Origin: Gavia stellata
Lineage: Eukaryota; Chordata; Aves; Gaviiformes; Gaviidae
DNA length: 64,000 nt
NCBI RefSeq assembly: GCF_030936135.1
Contig: NC_082596.1
Span: 1,464,155 to 1,528,154, forward strand
Direction of reading: 5' to 3'
The stretch's first letter is position 1; every line of letters starts with the position of its first letter. The position numbers were made by a program, and so were the translations under genes. The notes under the pieces were generated by a model, which was not told the DNA's origin, did not search any database, and was given only the letters and a program-made list of their open reading frames with translations. This document shows, piece after piece, positions 29,601 to 41,670 of this stretch.

Positions 29601-31057
29601 TAGAGAAAAGACAGATAATCAATGCCCTAAAGATAGGAATAAACCTGTCTTTGTCAAGTTGTCATGGTAGAACAAAAACTCGGGACTGGCTAGTGCTCTG
29701 AGAGATGCCCTTGGTAAAAGTCCCTTTGAAGTGAGCACTCCAAAGTGGTTGTGTTGCTCCAGAAAGAATCCCCTTTGCATCTGCAGCACCTATAGGTAGA
29801 ATCAAACCCACACGCTACGCAGCATCGCTGCAAAGTCAGATTTAACTTGGCTAACCCATCAGCTAATTCCGCTGAAAATTATAGCCGAGAAAAGGGGCAG
29901 TTTGGATCGGCCAAAAGGTACCGAGAGGTGTAGCGTTGAATTTTAAGTCACTGGATACCTCTTGGGGTTAATGGTGACTAACACTAACGTTGATACTTTA
30001 CGCTTTTGCAGTGGGATGACGAGACCGACATGGCGAAGATGGAGGAGTGCGTCCGGTCCATCCACATGGATGGGCTGGTGTGGGGAGCCTCCAAGCTGGT
30101 CCCAGTAGGCTATGGCATTAAGAAGCTCCAAATCCAGTGTGTAGTGGAGGATGACAAAGTCGGGACAGACATCCTGGAGGAGGAGATCACCAAGTTTGAA
30201 GATTACGTAAGTCTTTCAGCGAGCTGTGTAATGCTGAGTGATGCCTGACCTGCGGGGTCATTTTTAACTAAGGTTTGTTTGCAGAGTTTGGCAAACTTGG
30301 ATTATTTTAGAAGAAAACTGCATGGAATTGATGGTGTCTGCCTGCTGAGACACTTGTATAGTATATTTAAATATATTTTTAAGGCTGGCTGATGCAGATA
30401 TTTTGAGGAGCTGCTTTGCAGGCTGTTACTTTGGGGAACCCCTGCTTTTACACCTAGCCTGGGCAGCACCAGGGTAGACACACAAATGTTTCACCTCGGT
30501 GGCTGAGGCTGGAGGAGATGTCTCCATTCCCTATCCTTCTTCCTTCCGTGGAAACGATAGCAGGAGCTCCAGCCCTGTGCGAGGTGATTAAGTAGGCTCA
30601 GTAGAGCTCCTAGTCTGGCTGTTAGGAGAGCGGCATGCCAGATACCTGTTTTTATTAATCTTTGCCTACTTTTTTGCCTATATTTAGGGTGATTCAGGAA
30701 CTTAAGCTCTTTAATCTTGATGTTGCTAGAAAGTTTTAATATGTATGTTCTTCATAGGCTGGACTGTCTAAAGATTCATGCAGGAACTAGCCCAGTGCAG
30801 TGTCCTGTTGTAACTGATGTTGCAAGGAATATTAAATAAGTCCTTAAAGGTACTCTTACACAGCCGGGGAGCTGGCCTAAGGGACCTGGGCCATGCTTGA
30901 TCTGTTTGAGCATTGCTAGTGCACGCTGTGAAGAAATCCCCAGTGTGAGTGCTTTCTTCATTGTGAAGGTCTGAAAACACCTCGGTGACCTTTAGCTGCT
31001 GCTTTTCTTCCCTTTCAGGTGCAGAGCGTTGACATTGCTGCTTTCAACAAGATCTAG
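17664..31057 (+). CDS. EEF1D: EEF1D, elongation factor 1-delta (short isoform)
   Basis: Guanine-nucleotide exchange subunit of the eEF1B complex, which reloads eEF1A with GTP in the cytosol. Coding exons: 17664-17783 (exon from 17660), 19636-19707, 26463-26531, 27738-27834, 28110-28213, 29106-29354 (possibly from 29088), 30012-30206, 31019-31057. About 314-320 aa with all exons; about 297 without the 23-codon exon if the exon begins at 29088 (human about 281). N-terminal eEF1G-binding motif [20 protein letters not shown]; central leucine-zipper region [17 protein letters not shown]; acidic [19 protein letters not shown] with a typical CK2-type serine; C-terminal GEF domain from LLDVKPWDDETDM through [12 protein letters not shown] to FNKI. 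Phases agree across every junction. The one oddity is the acceptor of the 29.1 kb exon, described separately. Confidence 0.97.
19708..26462 (+). other. Large EEF1D intron
   Basis: 6.8 kb intron between the coding exons ending at 19707 and starting at 26463. Apart from one short CR1 piece near 24.3 kb, nothing was recognised on either strand. Confidence 0.55.
24333..24420 (-). repeat. Short CR1 LINE 3'-end fragment
   Basis: The antisense CR1 terminal signature CATAGAATCGTTTAGGTTGG, followed by AAAAGACCTTTAAGATGGTC, matches the last bases of other CR1 copies in the window. Heavily truncated; sequence beyond about 24390 is too diverged to call. Confidence 0.75.
26463..26531 (+). CDS. EEF1D: EEF1D 23-codon in-frame exon, probably alternatively spliced
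   Basis: Flanked by a good acceptor (TTGCCCTTTGCAG) and donor (ACT|GTAAGTC). It is 69 bases long with phase 0 at both ends, so it can be included or skipped without changing frame. It encodes a basic Ser/Arg-rich segment ([20 protein letters not shown]) between the N-terminal motif region and the leucine zipper. The human protein sequence I recall passes directly from QKSLAG to SSGPGASSG here, which suggests skipping in common mammalian forms. Confidence 0.7.
29088..29354 (+). CDS. EEF1D: EEF1D acidic exon with unusual 5' boundary
   Basis: Encodes KKVEP to LLDVKP, including the acidic CK2-type region. The frame and protein similarity extend upstream to 29088 (HVTPMK, human HVSPMR). The bases just before 29088 are ACG, not AG, and the only usable in-frame AG is at 29104-29105, which would drop those six residues. 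The true start is therefore 29088 (non-canonical or sequence variant) or 29106. Confidence 0.8.
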
Positions 31058-31090
31058 AAGCAAAACTGTATCCCTTCTGAAACTGTAACT

Positions 31091-31096
31091 AATAAA
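31091..31096 (+). terminator. EEF1D: EEF1D poly(A) signal
   Basis: AATAAA 34 bases after the EEF1D stop codon, which would give a very short 3' UTR, as is usual for this gene class. Confidence 0.85.
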
Positions 31097-31689
31097 GATC
31101 AAGATTGGGAGTGCAGATTGGATGATGTTTTTCTCTGCCAAGTGGAACTTCTCCAGAGTGACTTGTTGTGAGGCTTGGGGCTATTTCCCTTCCGTGTTCC
31201 CTTCGTAAAAGGAAGGGTCTTGAGACAGGGGTGACCTACGTTTCTGGGTTAGAATGAAGGTCTGAGCGGCATCCTGAGTAGCCTGTGCTAAGGGTGTTTA
31301 CGCTCACCCTTCCCAAGGTAAAGGCCCTGGTCAGGCTCTACAAAAAAAAAACAAAACAAAACCCCAGGATAAATCACCAGGAAGCATTCAGGAATTGCTG
31401 GTTTGGGGCTGAATTTCCTCCCTCCTTTCCCCGTGCTGCTCTTGATGTCCACTTCCAACTGATCCCTTGGTTCGTTAGGAACCAGGGCCATGCTGAGCGT
31501 GGCCTGTGGAAAGGGGAGGCGGTGTTTCTAACTGTAGGCACACGCGGTGTGTCGCAGTGCCGGAGTCCAAGGTCTGGCCTCAAATCGCTGCAGTGCCAAT
31601 GCTGAGCAACTGGGAAGTGCCATGGAGTTGCGCTGCAAGCCCTGGATGAAGCCGCAGCCAAGTGAGGATAACTCCAGTGCCAGCTTTCC

Positions 31690-34480
31690 TGGCTGTGTGC
31701 AGTGCCCTGTGGCCGATGTCCCCCCTGTGCAGGTGCACAGGGAGCCTGGTGTTTGCTGCGGGTATGTCTGGGGTCTGGCTGCTCTGTGTCCGGTGTGTGC
31801 TGGGGGACACGCGGTGCCTGGCGTGCCCCTGGGCGCTGGTGTTGGCGTGCACAGTGCCGGGGTCGATGCACGTGGTGCCTGCTGTTCACCATACCCCTTG
31901 CCTGGTTTTGGTGTGGCCAGTGTTTTGTCACGCCTGGTGTGTGGCATGTGTCCTCTGCTTGGTGTTGGGATACCTGGCATGCATGGGTGCCCGGTGCTGG
32001 GTGTGTGCGCCACGTCCCCCGTGCCAGTGTGCCTGGGGCCCCACGTGCACGGTGTGCTGCATGCTGCCATCCCCAGAGCCCTGCCTGCCTGGTGCTGGGT
32101 GTGCCCAGTGTGCCCTGTGGTGCCATTCCTGGTGTCCCACGTGCCTGCTGCTGAGGGCGTCCTGGGTGCTGGCACTGCTGGGGCCATGCGTGCCTGCTGC
32201 TGGCCATGCAGTGTCCCATAAGCCTGGTCCCATGTCCTGCCATCCCTGGTGCCCTGTGTCCCTTGTACCACCCTTCCCCATGCCCAGTGCACCACATGCT
32301 CAGTGTCCTGTGTGCCCCTCTCCCTGCTATGGCCCATGTCCCCTGTGTCCAGTGTGCTGCCCTCCCCCCTGTGCCATGTGTCCCTTAAGCCACCAGTGTC
32401 CCATATGCCTGTTGCCCCATGGGCCCTGTGTCCCATGTGCCTGGTGCTGGGGATGCTAGGTGTCCTGTGTGTCTAGCGTCCTGTGTGCCTGGTGCTGCCT
32501 GTTGTCCCATGTGCCCAGTGTCCTGGGTACCCGGTGTCCCACGTGCCTGGTGCTGGGGGTGCCTGGTGTCATGGGTGCTGGCACAGCTGGGGCCCATGCG
32601 TGCCTAGTGCGGGAGGTGCAGTGTCCCTTATGCCTGCTCCTGTGTGCTGCCATCCCTGGTGTCCTGTGTGCTGTGTGTTGCCATCTGTGGGGCCATAGGT
32701 GTCCTCTGTGCTGCCATCCCTCCTGTCCTGTGTCGCCCTATATGTTGCCATCCCTGTGTCCCCTTGGGTGCTGCCATCCCTGTATGCCCTGTGTGCTGCC
32801 GTCCCTGGTGCCCTGTGTCCCCTTGCATGATGCCATACCTGGTGCCCTGTGTGCTGCCACCCGCTGTGTGCCTGTGTCCCCTGTATGCTGTCATCCCCTG
32901 TGTCCCCTGTGTGCTGCCATCCCTGGTGTCCAGTGTCCCCTTGTGTGCTGCCATCCCTGGTGTCCAGTGTCCCCTTGTGTGCTGCCATCCCCGGTGTCCA
33001 GTGTCCCCTGTATGCTGCCATCTCTGTGTCTGTCCCCTTGTGTGCTGCCATCCCCGGTGCCCTGTGTCCCCCTGTGTACTGCCATCCCTGTGTGCCACCA
33101 TTCCCTGTGTGCCCTGTGTCCCTCTGTGTGCTGCCATCCCCTATGTGCCCCGTGTCCCCTGTATGCTGCCATCCCTGTGTCTGTCCCCTGTGTGCTGCCA
33201 TCCCCTGTGTGCCCTGTGTCCCCTGTATGCTGCCATCCCTGTGTGCCCTGTGTCCCCTGTGTGCTGCCATCCTTGTGTCTGTCCCCTTGTGTGCTGCCAT
33301 CCCCGGTGCCCTGTGTCCCCCTGTATGCTGCCATCCCTGTGTGCCCTGTGTCCCCTGCTGTGCTGCCATCCCTGTGTGCCACCATCCCCTGTGTGCCCTG
33401 TGTCCCTCTGTGTGCTGCCATCCCCTATGTGCCCCGTGTCCCCTGTGTGCTGCCATCCCTGTGTGCCCTGTGTCCCCTTGTGTGCTGCCATTCCCTGTGT
33501 GCCCTGTGTCCCCTGTATGCTGCCATCGCTGTGTCTGTCCCTTTGTGTGGTGCCATCCCTGTGTGCCCTGTGTCCCCCTGTGTACTGCCATCCCCGGTGC
33601 CCTGTGTCCCCTTGTGTGCTGCCATCCCTGTGTGCCCTGTGTCCCCCTGTGTACTGCCATCCCTGTGTGCCCTGTGTCCCCTTGTGTGCTGCCATCCCTG
33701 TGTGCCCTGTGTCCCCTGTATGCTGCCATCGCTGTGTCTCTCCCCTTGTGTGCTGCCATCCCCTGTGTGCCCTGTGTCCCCTGTGTACTGCCATCCTTGT
33801 GTCTGTCCCCTTGTGTGCTGCCATCCCTGTGTGCCCTGTGTCCCCTGTATGCTGCCATCGCTGTGTCTCTCCCCTTGTGTGCTGCCATCCCCGGTGCCCT
33901 GTGTCCCCCTGTGTACTGCCATCCCTGTGTGCCACCATTCCCTGTGTGCCCTGTGTCCCTCTGTGTGCTGCCATCCCCTATGTGCCCCGTGTCCCCTGTA
34001 TGCTGCCATCCCTGTGTCTGTCCCCTGTGTGCTGCCGTCCCCTGTGTGCTGCCATCCCCTGTGTCCCCTTGTGTGCTGCCATCCCCTGTGTCCCCTGTGT
34101 GCTGCCATCCCCGGTGCCCTGTGTCCCCCTGTGTACTGCCATCCCTGTGTGCCCTGTGTCCCCCTGTGTACTGCCATCCCTGTGTGCCCTGTGTCCCCTG
34201 TGTACTGCCATCCTTGTGTCTGTCCCCTTGTGTGCTGCCATCCCCGGTGCCCTGTGTCCCCCTGTGTACTGCCATCCCTGTGTGCCCTGTGTCCCCTGTG
34301 TGCTGCCATCCCCTGTGTCCCCTGTGTGCTGCCATCCCTGTGTGCCGCCATTCCCTGTGTGCCCTGTGTCCCTCTGTGTGCCGCCATCCCCTGTGTCCCC
34401 TTGTGTGCTGCCCTCCCTGTGCGCCCTGTGTCCTGCCGTCCCTCTGTCCCCTGGCTGCTGCCACTCCTGCTGTCCTACCT
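31690..34480 (+). repeat. C-rich minisatellite between EEF1D and NAPRT
   Basis: Long tandem array. The core (about 32640-34440) is built of 30-36 bp units such as TGTGTGCTGCCATCCC plus TGTGTGCCCTGTGTCCCC, with higher-order mixtures (TGTGTCTGTCCCC, CCCCGGTGCCC). The part before 32640 is a more diverged array with CATGTGCCTGGTGCTGG-like units. The units rarely form stops, so long reading frames run on both strands; they translate to low-complexity Cys/Pro or Gly/His/Thr repeats with no domain and are not treated as genes. The array ends less than 80 bases before the NAPRT ATG. Confidence 0.9.
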
Positions 34481-34552
34481 CCCCTGCGTGCCGCCCCCCC
34501 CCCCCCCCGTCCCCCCCGCTCCCAGCCTGCCCCGCGGCGGCGCGGCCGGGCC

Positions 34553-37500
34553 ATGGCGCCGCTGAGCGACCTCTACCAGCTCACCATGGCCTACGGGCAC
34601 TGGCGGGCGGGGCGGCACCGCGCCCCCGCCGCCGCCGAGCTCTTCTTCCGCCGCGGGCCCTTCCGCGGGGGCTTCGCGCTGAGCGCCGGTCTGGCCGAGG
34701 GGCTGCGCTGCCTCCGCGCCTTCCGCTTCTCCGCCGCCGGTGCGTGGGGACCGGGGGGGGGGGACAGGGACAGGGGGGCTTACGGTGGGGGTGAGGGACA
34801 GCCTTCGGGGGGGGACTTGGGGGACATGTGGGGGGACAGAGGCAGCCTTCAGGGGAACCCCCCAGCGGGACCTGCAGGGGACAGGGACAGCTCACAGGGG
34901 GACTGAAAGGGGACAGGGGGATCCCTCGGGGGGACCTGGTGGGGACAGGGACATCCCTCAGAGGGACCTGGTGGGGACAGGGACATCCCTCAGAGGGACC
35001 TGAGGGACAGGGACATCCCTCAGGGGGACCTGGTGGGGACAGGGACATCCCTCAGGGGACCCTGGTGGGGACAGGGACATCCCTCAGAGGGACCTGGTGG
35101 GGACGGGGACATCCCTTAGGGGACCCTGGTGGGGACGGGGACATCTCTCAGAGTGACCTGGTGGGGACAGGGACATCCCTCAGGGGAACCTGGTGGGTAC
35201 AGGGACATCCCTCAGAGGGACCTGGTGGGGACAGGGACATCCCTCAGGGGACCCTGGTGGGGACAGGGACATCCCTCAGAGGGACCTGGTGGGGACGGGG
35301 ACATCCCTTAGGGGACCCTGGTGGGGACGGGGACATCCCTCAGAGTGACCTGGTGGGGACAGGAACATCCCTCAGGGGAACCTGGTGGGTACAGGGGGAT
35401 CTCTCAGAGGGACCTGATGGGGACAGGGACATCCCTCAGGGGGACCTGGGGGACAGGGGGATCCCCCAGGGACCCTGGTGGGGACAGGGACATCCCTCAG
35501 AGTGACCTGGTGGGGACAGAGGGATCCCTCAGGGGACTCTGGTAGGGACAGGGACATCCCTCCAAGGGACCTGGGGCAGCACAGAGACAGCCCACAGAAG
35601 GACCTGAGGGACAGGGGGACCCTTCAGCGAGAACTGGTGGGTTGGTGGGGACAGGGACATCCCTTAGGGTGAGAGTGGGACACCTTGGGGGGGACAGGGA
35701 CATCCCTCAGAGGGACCAGGAGACCCCTCAGGGGGACCTGGTAGGGACAGGGACATTTTTCAAGGGGATCTGGAGGGACAGGGAAGGCTAAAGAGCGACA
35801 TCCCCCAGAGGGACCTGGAGGACAGGGGGACTCTTCAGAGGGACCTGGGGGGCAACAAGGGACAGCACTCGGGGAAACTTGGGGGACACTGGGACACCCT
35901 CCAGGAGGACAGTCTCCCATGCACAGTCCCTCGGAAGGGACTTGGGGGGGGCCATGGTGCCCTCCAAGGGCTGGGAACACCCCTGCCCGCGGGCTGTCAC
36001 CTGCCCCTGGCATAGGGGGATTCACTCCCTCCAGCCCCACCCTGTGCCATGGGACCACGGCTCGGGGGACCGCCCGCCCCGGTGCCCGCTGAGCTCTGTC
36101 CCCGCAGATGTCGCCTACCTGCGCTCCGTCCTGCCCAGCACCACGGAGGACGCCTTCTTCGATTACCTGGCCACTCTGGATGCCTCGGAGGTGACAGTGT
36201 CCGCCGTGCCGGAGGGCTCCGTCGTCTTTGCCAGGGTGGGACATGCTCGGTACCCTCCCCTGCTTCAGAGGGGCTTTGGGGCCATCAGCATCCATGTCCC
36301 CAGGGAGAATGGGGATGTCACTGCCCGGCTGTCCCCGCAGGTCCCGTTCCTGCAGGTGAAGGGGCCACTGCTGGTGGTGCAGCTGCTGGAGACCACGTTG
36401 CTGTGCCTGGTCAGCTATGCCAGGTAGGGACGTGTCCTGCTCTGGTCCCCCAGCTGCTGGGGACCATGTCTGTCTCTGCTGTGCCAAACCCTCTGAGTCT
36501 CGTGGTGGTGTGGTCCCTGCTGTGTCCCTGTGCATTGTCTGCGGTAGAGCGGAGAGGGTCCCGGAGCCCCCCCGGCTCTCAGCCCGGCTTGGTGTGACCT
36601 GTCCCTTCCTCTCCCAGCCTGGTGGCCACGAACGCCGCTCGCTTCCGACTCCTTGCTGGCCCAGACATGAAGCTGATGGAGATCGGGCTCCGTCGCGCTC
36701 AAGGGCCGGACGGTGCCCTTTCAGCCTCCAAGTACTCCTACATCGGGGGTGAGTGCTGCCCCGTGGCGCCCCACGGCTCTGCGGCCACGCCGTCACCTGT
36801 GACCCCCCGCCCCGTCCCGCCTCGCAGGCTTTGACTACACCAGTAACGTCCTGGCGGGGAAGCTCTACGGCATCCCAGTGCGCGGCACCATCGCTCACTC
36901 CTTCATCATGTCCTTCACCTCGCTGGAGGAAGTGCAGCCCCGGGTGAGCGTCACCACGGGCAGGGGATGGGGATGGGACGCTCTGCCTGTGGCCACACTC
37001 CTGGTGCCGTGGAGGATGCCACGGGGTGTGCAACAGCCCTGTCCCCCGGGCAGGAGCTGCCACCGCTGGCGGGAGGAGAACCAGTGGATCTCCCAGCCCT
37101 GGCCGAGTCGTGGCTGCGGCGGGTGTGTGAGCTGCTGCAGACCCCCCCTGAGAAGGCGAACCGCGGTGAGCTGGCCGCCTTCGTGTCCTACGCCATCACC
37201 TTCCCGCAGGACTTCCAGGGGCTGCTGGACACATACTGCGTCAGGAGGTGAGGAGGTCGGGTGCCCTCGGGGTAGATTTGACACCATGGCGGAGGGGACA
37301 GACGTGTCCTTCCTTGCTTGGTGGCCTTGAAGCAGGGACGTTTCCACCTGGTAGCGTTCCCGTGCTTTGCTGTTGCCTGACGCAGGGCTTGGACCCGCTG
37401 CTGGACCTGCCCTGGGTCCCTGTCCCACCAGGCAAGGGACGCTAACCCCTTCCTCGCCCATGCCAGGAGCGGCTTGCCGAACTTCTGTGCCGTGGCGCTG

Positions 37501-40499
37501 GCCCTGCACCAACTGGGGTACCGGGCCGTCGGGGTGCGCCTGGACAGCGGGGACCTGGCCCGGCAGTCCAAGGAGATCCGCCAAGTGCTCCGAGCCTGCG
37601 GTGCTCAGTGAGTCCTCCACCAAGTCTGGGTTGGCTGCCACTGGTCCCCGGCTTCCCCACCTCAGACACCCAGCACCTCGTCCTGCCGGGGTGGGAGCCC
37701 TCACTGCTCGGGGGGGTGCTGCGAGCAGAGCCAGGGGTCCCCCCCACCCCAAACCCTGCATCCCTCCCTCCCTCACTCCCCTGCCCCTCACCAGCTTCCA
37801 GGTGCCCTGGTTTGAGACCATCCGCATCGCTGTCAGCAACGACATCAGCGAGCAGAGCCTGGAGGAGTTCAGCCGGGAGGTGAGGCAGCTGCTGTTGGGG
37901 CTGGGACATCACCTTGGCTTTCGCTGGTGCCGCCGAGGTTTGGGGTGCGTGGGGTGGACGTGAGTCACCTGGGTCTTTCTCCTTGAGTGAGAGAAGAGTT
38001 TCTAGGCTGGAAAAACAATGGCATTTGGGTGGGACGGACAGACAGACACCGGGCACCTTCGGGCAGAGCATCCTCTGACCTGCCCCGTGGCTCTGGTTTT
38101 GGCACAGGCTTAAAAAAATAGCAGCAGGGTTGGGCTGTTGACAGCCGCTGTCTTCTCTGCCGCACCAGGGGAGTGAGATCGACATGATTGGTGTTGGGAC
38201 GAACCTGGTGACGTGTCCCCTGCAGCCGTCGCTGGGCTGTGTTTACAAGGTAGGGGTGGCAGCTCTCAGCCCTGCTTGGCTCGTGGGGCGTGGGGCTCCC
38301 CAGCTTCTCGCAGGCTTCGCATGGCTGGGACCGTGCAGCGAAGGGGGCTCCGGCCCTAAGGGACGTTGTTGTGAGGCCAATGTCATCAAATCGTAGAATG
38401 GTTTGGGTGGAAAGGGACCTAGGAAGGTCGTCCAGTCCAACCCCCTGCCATGAGCAGGGACATCTCCAACCAGATCAGGCTGCTCAGAGCCCCGTCCAAC
38501 CTGACCTGGGATGTTTCCAGGGATGGGGCATCTACCACCTCTCTGGGCAACCTGTGCCAGTGTCTCACCACCCTCATCGTAAAACATTTCTTCCTTATAT
38601 CTAGTCTGAAGCTCCCCTCTTTTAGTTTAAAACCATTGTTCCTTGTTTTGTCACTACAAGCCTCAGTAAAAAGTGTCTCTCTCCTGCTTAGAACCCCCTT
38701 TAAGTATTGAAAGGCCACAAGAAGGTCTCCCCAGAGCCGTCTCTTCTCCAGGCTGAACAACCCCAACTCTCTCAGCCTTCCTCCACAGCAGAGCTCTTCC
38801 AGCCCCCTCATTATCTTTGTCTCCCTCCTCTGGCCCCGCTCCACCAGGTCTGTGTCTGCCTTGTGCTGGGGACCCCAGAGCTGGACGCAGTGCTCCGGGG
38901 GGTCTCAGCAGAGCGGAGCAGAGGGGCAGAATCCCCTCCCTTGACCTGCTGGCCACGCTGCTCTGGATGCAGCCCAGGAGACGGTTGGCTTTCTGGGCTG
39001 TGAGCACACATTGCCGGCTCATGTCCCATTTGTCACCCACCAGTATCCCCAAGTCCTTCTCCGCAGGGCTGCTCTCCATCCATCCATCCCTCAGCCTGTA
39101 CTGACATTGGGGATTGCCCCAGCTGAGGTGCAGGACCTTGCCCTTGGCCTTGTTGAACCTCATGAGGTTCTCATGGGCCCACTCCTCAAGCCCATCAAGA
39201 TCCCTCTGGATCACATCCCTTCCCTCAAAGGAATCAACTGCACCACTCAGCTCAGTGTCATCTGCAAACTTGCTGAGGGTGCACTCAGTCCCACCATCTG
39301 TCCCCTCCTTGGAAATAACGGTCATGAGACCTCTGTAACAAGAAGCTTGTGGGCAGGAGCAGGCATGATTTATTCTGCTGCTTTGCATCAGTGGCCTCCG
39401 TAGCATGCGGAGACACACGTAGAGAGCTCAGCATGGTCCCCAGCACCGGCATGAGCTGGTGCATGTGACAAAAATAAGGTGCCCATCTCCATAACCTCCT
39501 TCTCCTGCAGCTGGTGGAGGTCAATGGCTCCCCATGCCTGAAGCTCACAGAAGACGAGGAGAAGATGACAATCCCAGGGACTAAGATGATCTATCGGCTC
39601 TATGATGCTGCTGGTGAGTTGGGCTACCCTTGCTACAGTGCTGCCCCATTGACCTGTGTTCCCCTCCTGCTCCAAACCCTATCCTCAGTGTCCCGTGCAC
39701 CCGCTGGTCCCTAACCTAGCACCCCTCCAGGTCACCCCTTCATGGACCTGATGGCCCTGGAGGAGGAGCCCTCGCCCAGCGCAGGGCAGGAACTGGCGGT
39801 CCGTGTCCTGGGGCGGCTTGGTGAGACCAGCAAGGTCATGCCCACCACCGTGGAGCCTCTCCATCGCACGTACTTCAGAGGTGGCCAGGTTAGGGGTGGC
39901 TCTGCTTTCTGGTGCTGGGGTGTCCCCACTCCACGTTGGGTGAAGGACCAAGCCAGGGTGGTGGTGTCTTGGCAGAAAAGGCAGAATCAAAGGGTTAAAC
40001 CCCAGCGTTTCCTTGCATCTGAGATGTCCCCTATCACAACCCAGGTGCCACCCTGACCATGGTGACCTTGGAGTCCAGCTCGTTGGGGACTGGGGCTGGG
40101 TAGCTGGTGCCCCACACGGACATGGTCATGCATCTCTGTCCTGCAGGTGTGTGAGCCGCTGCCCAGCCTGCCGGAGGTGAGGAGCCATGCGCAGGCATCC
40201 CTCAGCCTCCTCAGCCCCGCTCACCGCCGGCTCCGTGAGCCCCAGCCATACCCGGTATGTCCACCACTTGCCGGGCACCGTCAGTACACACCCGGGAACA
40301 CTGCCCGGCCCCAGCGGTCTGGGTAAAGCCAGCGTGGCCCCACTGCAGAGCCGCAGTGGTGGGTGGGTGGGCGCAGGTCATGGGGCTATAGTCCTCCCAG
40401 GGAGCGCATGCTCACTGTCCCCTCTTGCTCCTGTGTCAGGTGGCTGTGACGGAGAAGCTGCACCACCTACTTGCTGAGCTGCGGCAGGCCAGCCACTGA
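34553..40499 (+). CDS. NAPRT: NAPRT, nicotinate phosphoribosyltransferase
   Basis: Cytosolic enzyme that joins nicotinic acid to PRPP, making nicotinate mononucleotide: first step of the Preiss-Handler route to NAD. Thirteen coding exons: 34553-34739, 36108-36235, 36341-36423, 36618-36748, 36828-36943, 37054-37247, 37467-37607, 37795-37879, 38169-38249, 39511-39613, 39731-39888, 40147-40254, 40440-40499. Total 524 aa (human 538), phases consistent throughout. Motifs: N-terminal [47 protein letters not shown] with the conserved active-site His near residue 200, RSGLPNF and [13 protein letters not shown] of the phosphoribosyl-binding core, and [22 protein letters not shown]. The ATG at 34553 opens directly on the conserved N terminus, although the frame is open for about 1.7 kb upstream through the minisatellite. 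No sign of damage. Confidence 0.97.
34840..35850 (+). repeat. G-rich ~33-bp minisatellite in NAPRT intron 1
   Basis: About 25-30 units of GGGACCTGGTGGGGACAGGG followed by ACATCCCTCAGA, with variants ACCCTGGTGGGGACGGGGAC and TCCCTTAGGGG. The GGGG runs on the plus (transcribed, sense) strand are candidates for G-quadruplex or R-loop formation. The array lies just after exon 1, within about 100 bases of its donor. Confidence 0.9.
38390..39335 (-). repeat. CR1 LINE copy in a NAPRT intron
   Basis: Antisense to NAPRT and wholly inside the intron between exons ending at 38249 and starting at 39511. It keeps about 0.95 kb of the CR1 3' part, including a recognisable reverse transcriptase [11 protein letters not shown] motif (minus strand, about 39240-39275) and the usual 3' end near 38390-38460. 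Damaged, with frame breaks. Close in sequence to the copies at 1-905 and 48.7-49.4 kb. Confidence 0.93.
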
Positions 40500-40774
40500 G
40501 GGGGTCCCCACTTGCCCCCCGTGGTTTGCCAACCCATGCAAGGCACAGCCCTTGCCTGGGGCCGGCTCTTCCTCTGTGCTCTTCTGAAGACCAGGTGACT
40601 AATTGGGAATTAATGGTTCTAATGACATTGCTGCTGCTTGGTGCTAATCTGAGGACCCTGCAGGAACTGGAAGAGCACCCTGAGGTCCCAGTAGCAAAGC
40701 TGGGCACAGAGGGATGGGGTAGGCAGAGCTGGGAGCCAGCTGCTCCTGCATCCTCTGGAAGTGACGGTCCTTCC

Positions 40775-40930
40775 CTGCCCACCTGGGTGGCCCTGCCAGC
40801 CCTGCACCTTCTGCCATGGCAATGCTGCCAACCTCGGTGGCCCTGCCAAACCCTGTGCCTTCTGCTGGGGCAGCGCTGCCTGCCTCGGTGGCCCTGCCAA
40901 CCCTGCACCTTCTGTGGTGGCAACCCATGC
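40775..40930 (+). repeat. Three-copy ~50-bp tandem repeat in NAPRT 3' UTR
   Basis: Units of the form GGTGGCCCTGCCAACCCTGC then ACCTTCTG and a variable GGCAATGCTGCC part, starting near 40787, 40838 and 40887. It lies after the NAPRT stop and before its poly(A) signals. Confidence 0.75.
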
Positions 40931-41238
40931 TGAAGCTCCTCCGTGGCACTAGAGACCAAGTCTTGAGTGCACAAGAAGGGGTCCTACCAGGGGAAGGGCC
41001 AGCCTGTCCCCCAACCCACGTCCTAGGGGACATCCGTGGCACATGCACTTTGCGCTTCCTATTCCAGGCTTGCCACATTTTATCTCTTTCCATTTTGTAT
41101 GCGTTCCCTGGGGTGTGGAGGCTGGCTCCAGGTTGAGACCAGCTCCAGGTTGATGCCAGCACTCTCTAACCTGATGTTCATAGAGAAGGTGTAGCACTAA
41201 TCCCTGCGAGATTAACTTCATCCTAAGCAAAAAAACAA

Positions 41239-41244
41239 AATAAA
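41239..41244 (+). terminator. NAPRT: NAPRT candidate poly(A) signal
   Basis: AATAAA about 740 bases after the NAPRT stop. A second AATAAA lies at 41367-41372. Either could end the transcript before the convergent CYLD-like gene. Confidence 0.6.
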
Positions 41245-41670
41245 GGCCTTTACCCACCACGGCTATGGCTACAGTGTATGGCTGCCCTTGTCTTTCAAAA
41301 CGCTCGTTGCCTTCACTTTGAACACCAAATTCAATGACCTTCACTTCACTTCATGGTTTATGACTGAATAAAGTTGGAATTAAAAGCGTGCTGACCCCTG
41401 AGAGCATTGGGGTGGCCCCAGCAGATGCCTCAGCCCCATTTTGTGGCATCCTAGGACCCTAGTTCCAGTGAAAACCCACCTGTAGCTGCACAGCCTGAAT
41501 CTTCTCTGAGACATGCATGTTTTCCCTAATCCTGCCCAAATTTTTAACAGGGAGAGAGTAAATCCTTTCCCCTGAGCTTGTGAAATGTACAGATCCAGAA
41601 CTGAGCCACCCATCAGAAAGGTGCAGTGAGGGAGGGCAAGAGGGAAATCCCCAGCAAGATGCACCTGTGT

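Noticed and set aside
32460-34565. Several 600-700 codon open frames on both strands between EEF1D and NAPRT
   Set aside because: They are the minisatellite read in different frames: the units contain few stops, the products are low-complexity Cys/Pro or Gly/His/Thr repeats, and nothing resembles a domain.
35624-37063. 479-codon minus-strand frame across NAPRT
   Set aside because: Antisense of NAPRT exons, introns and the G-rich array; no domain.
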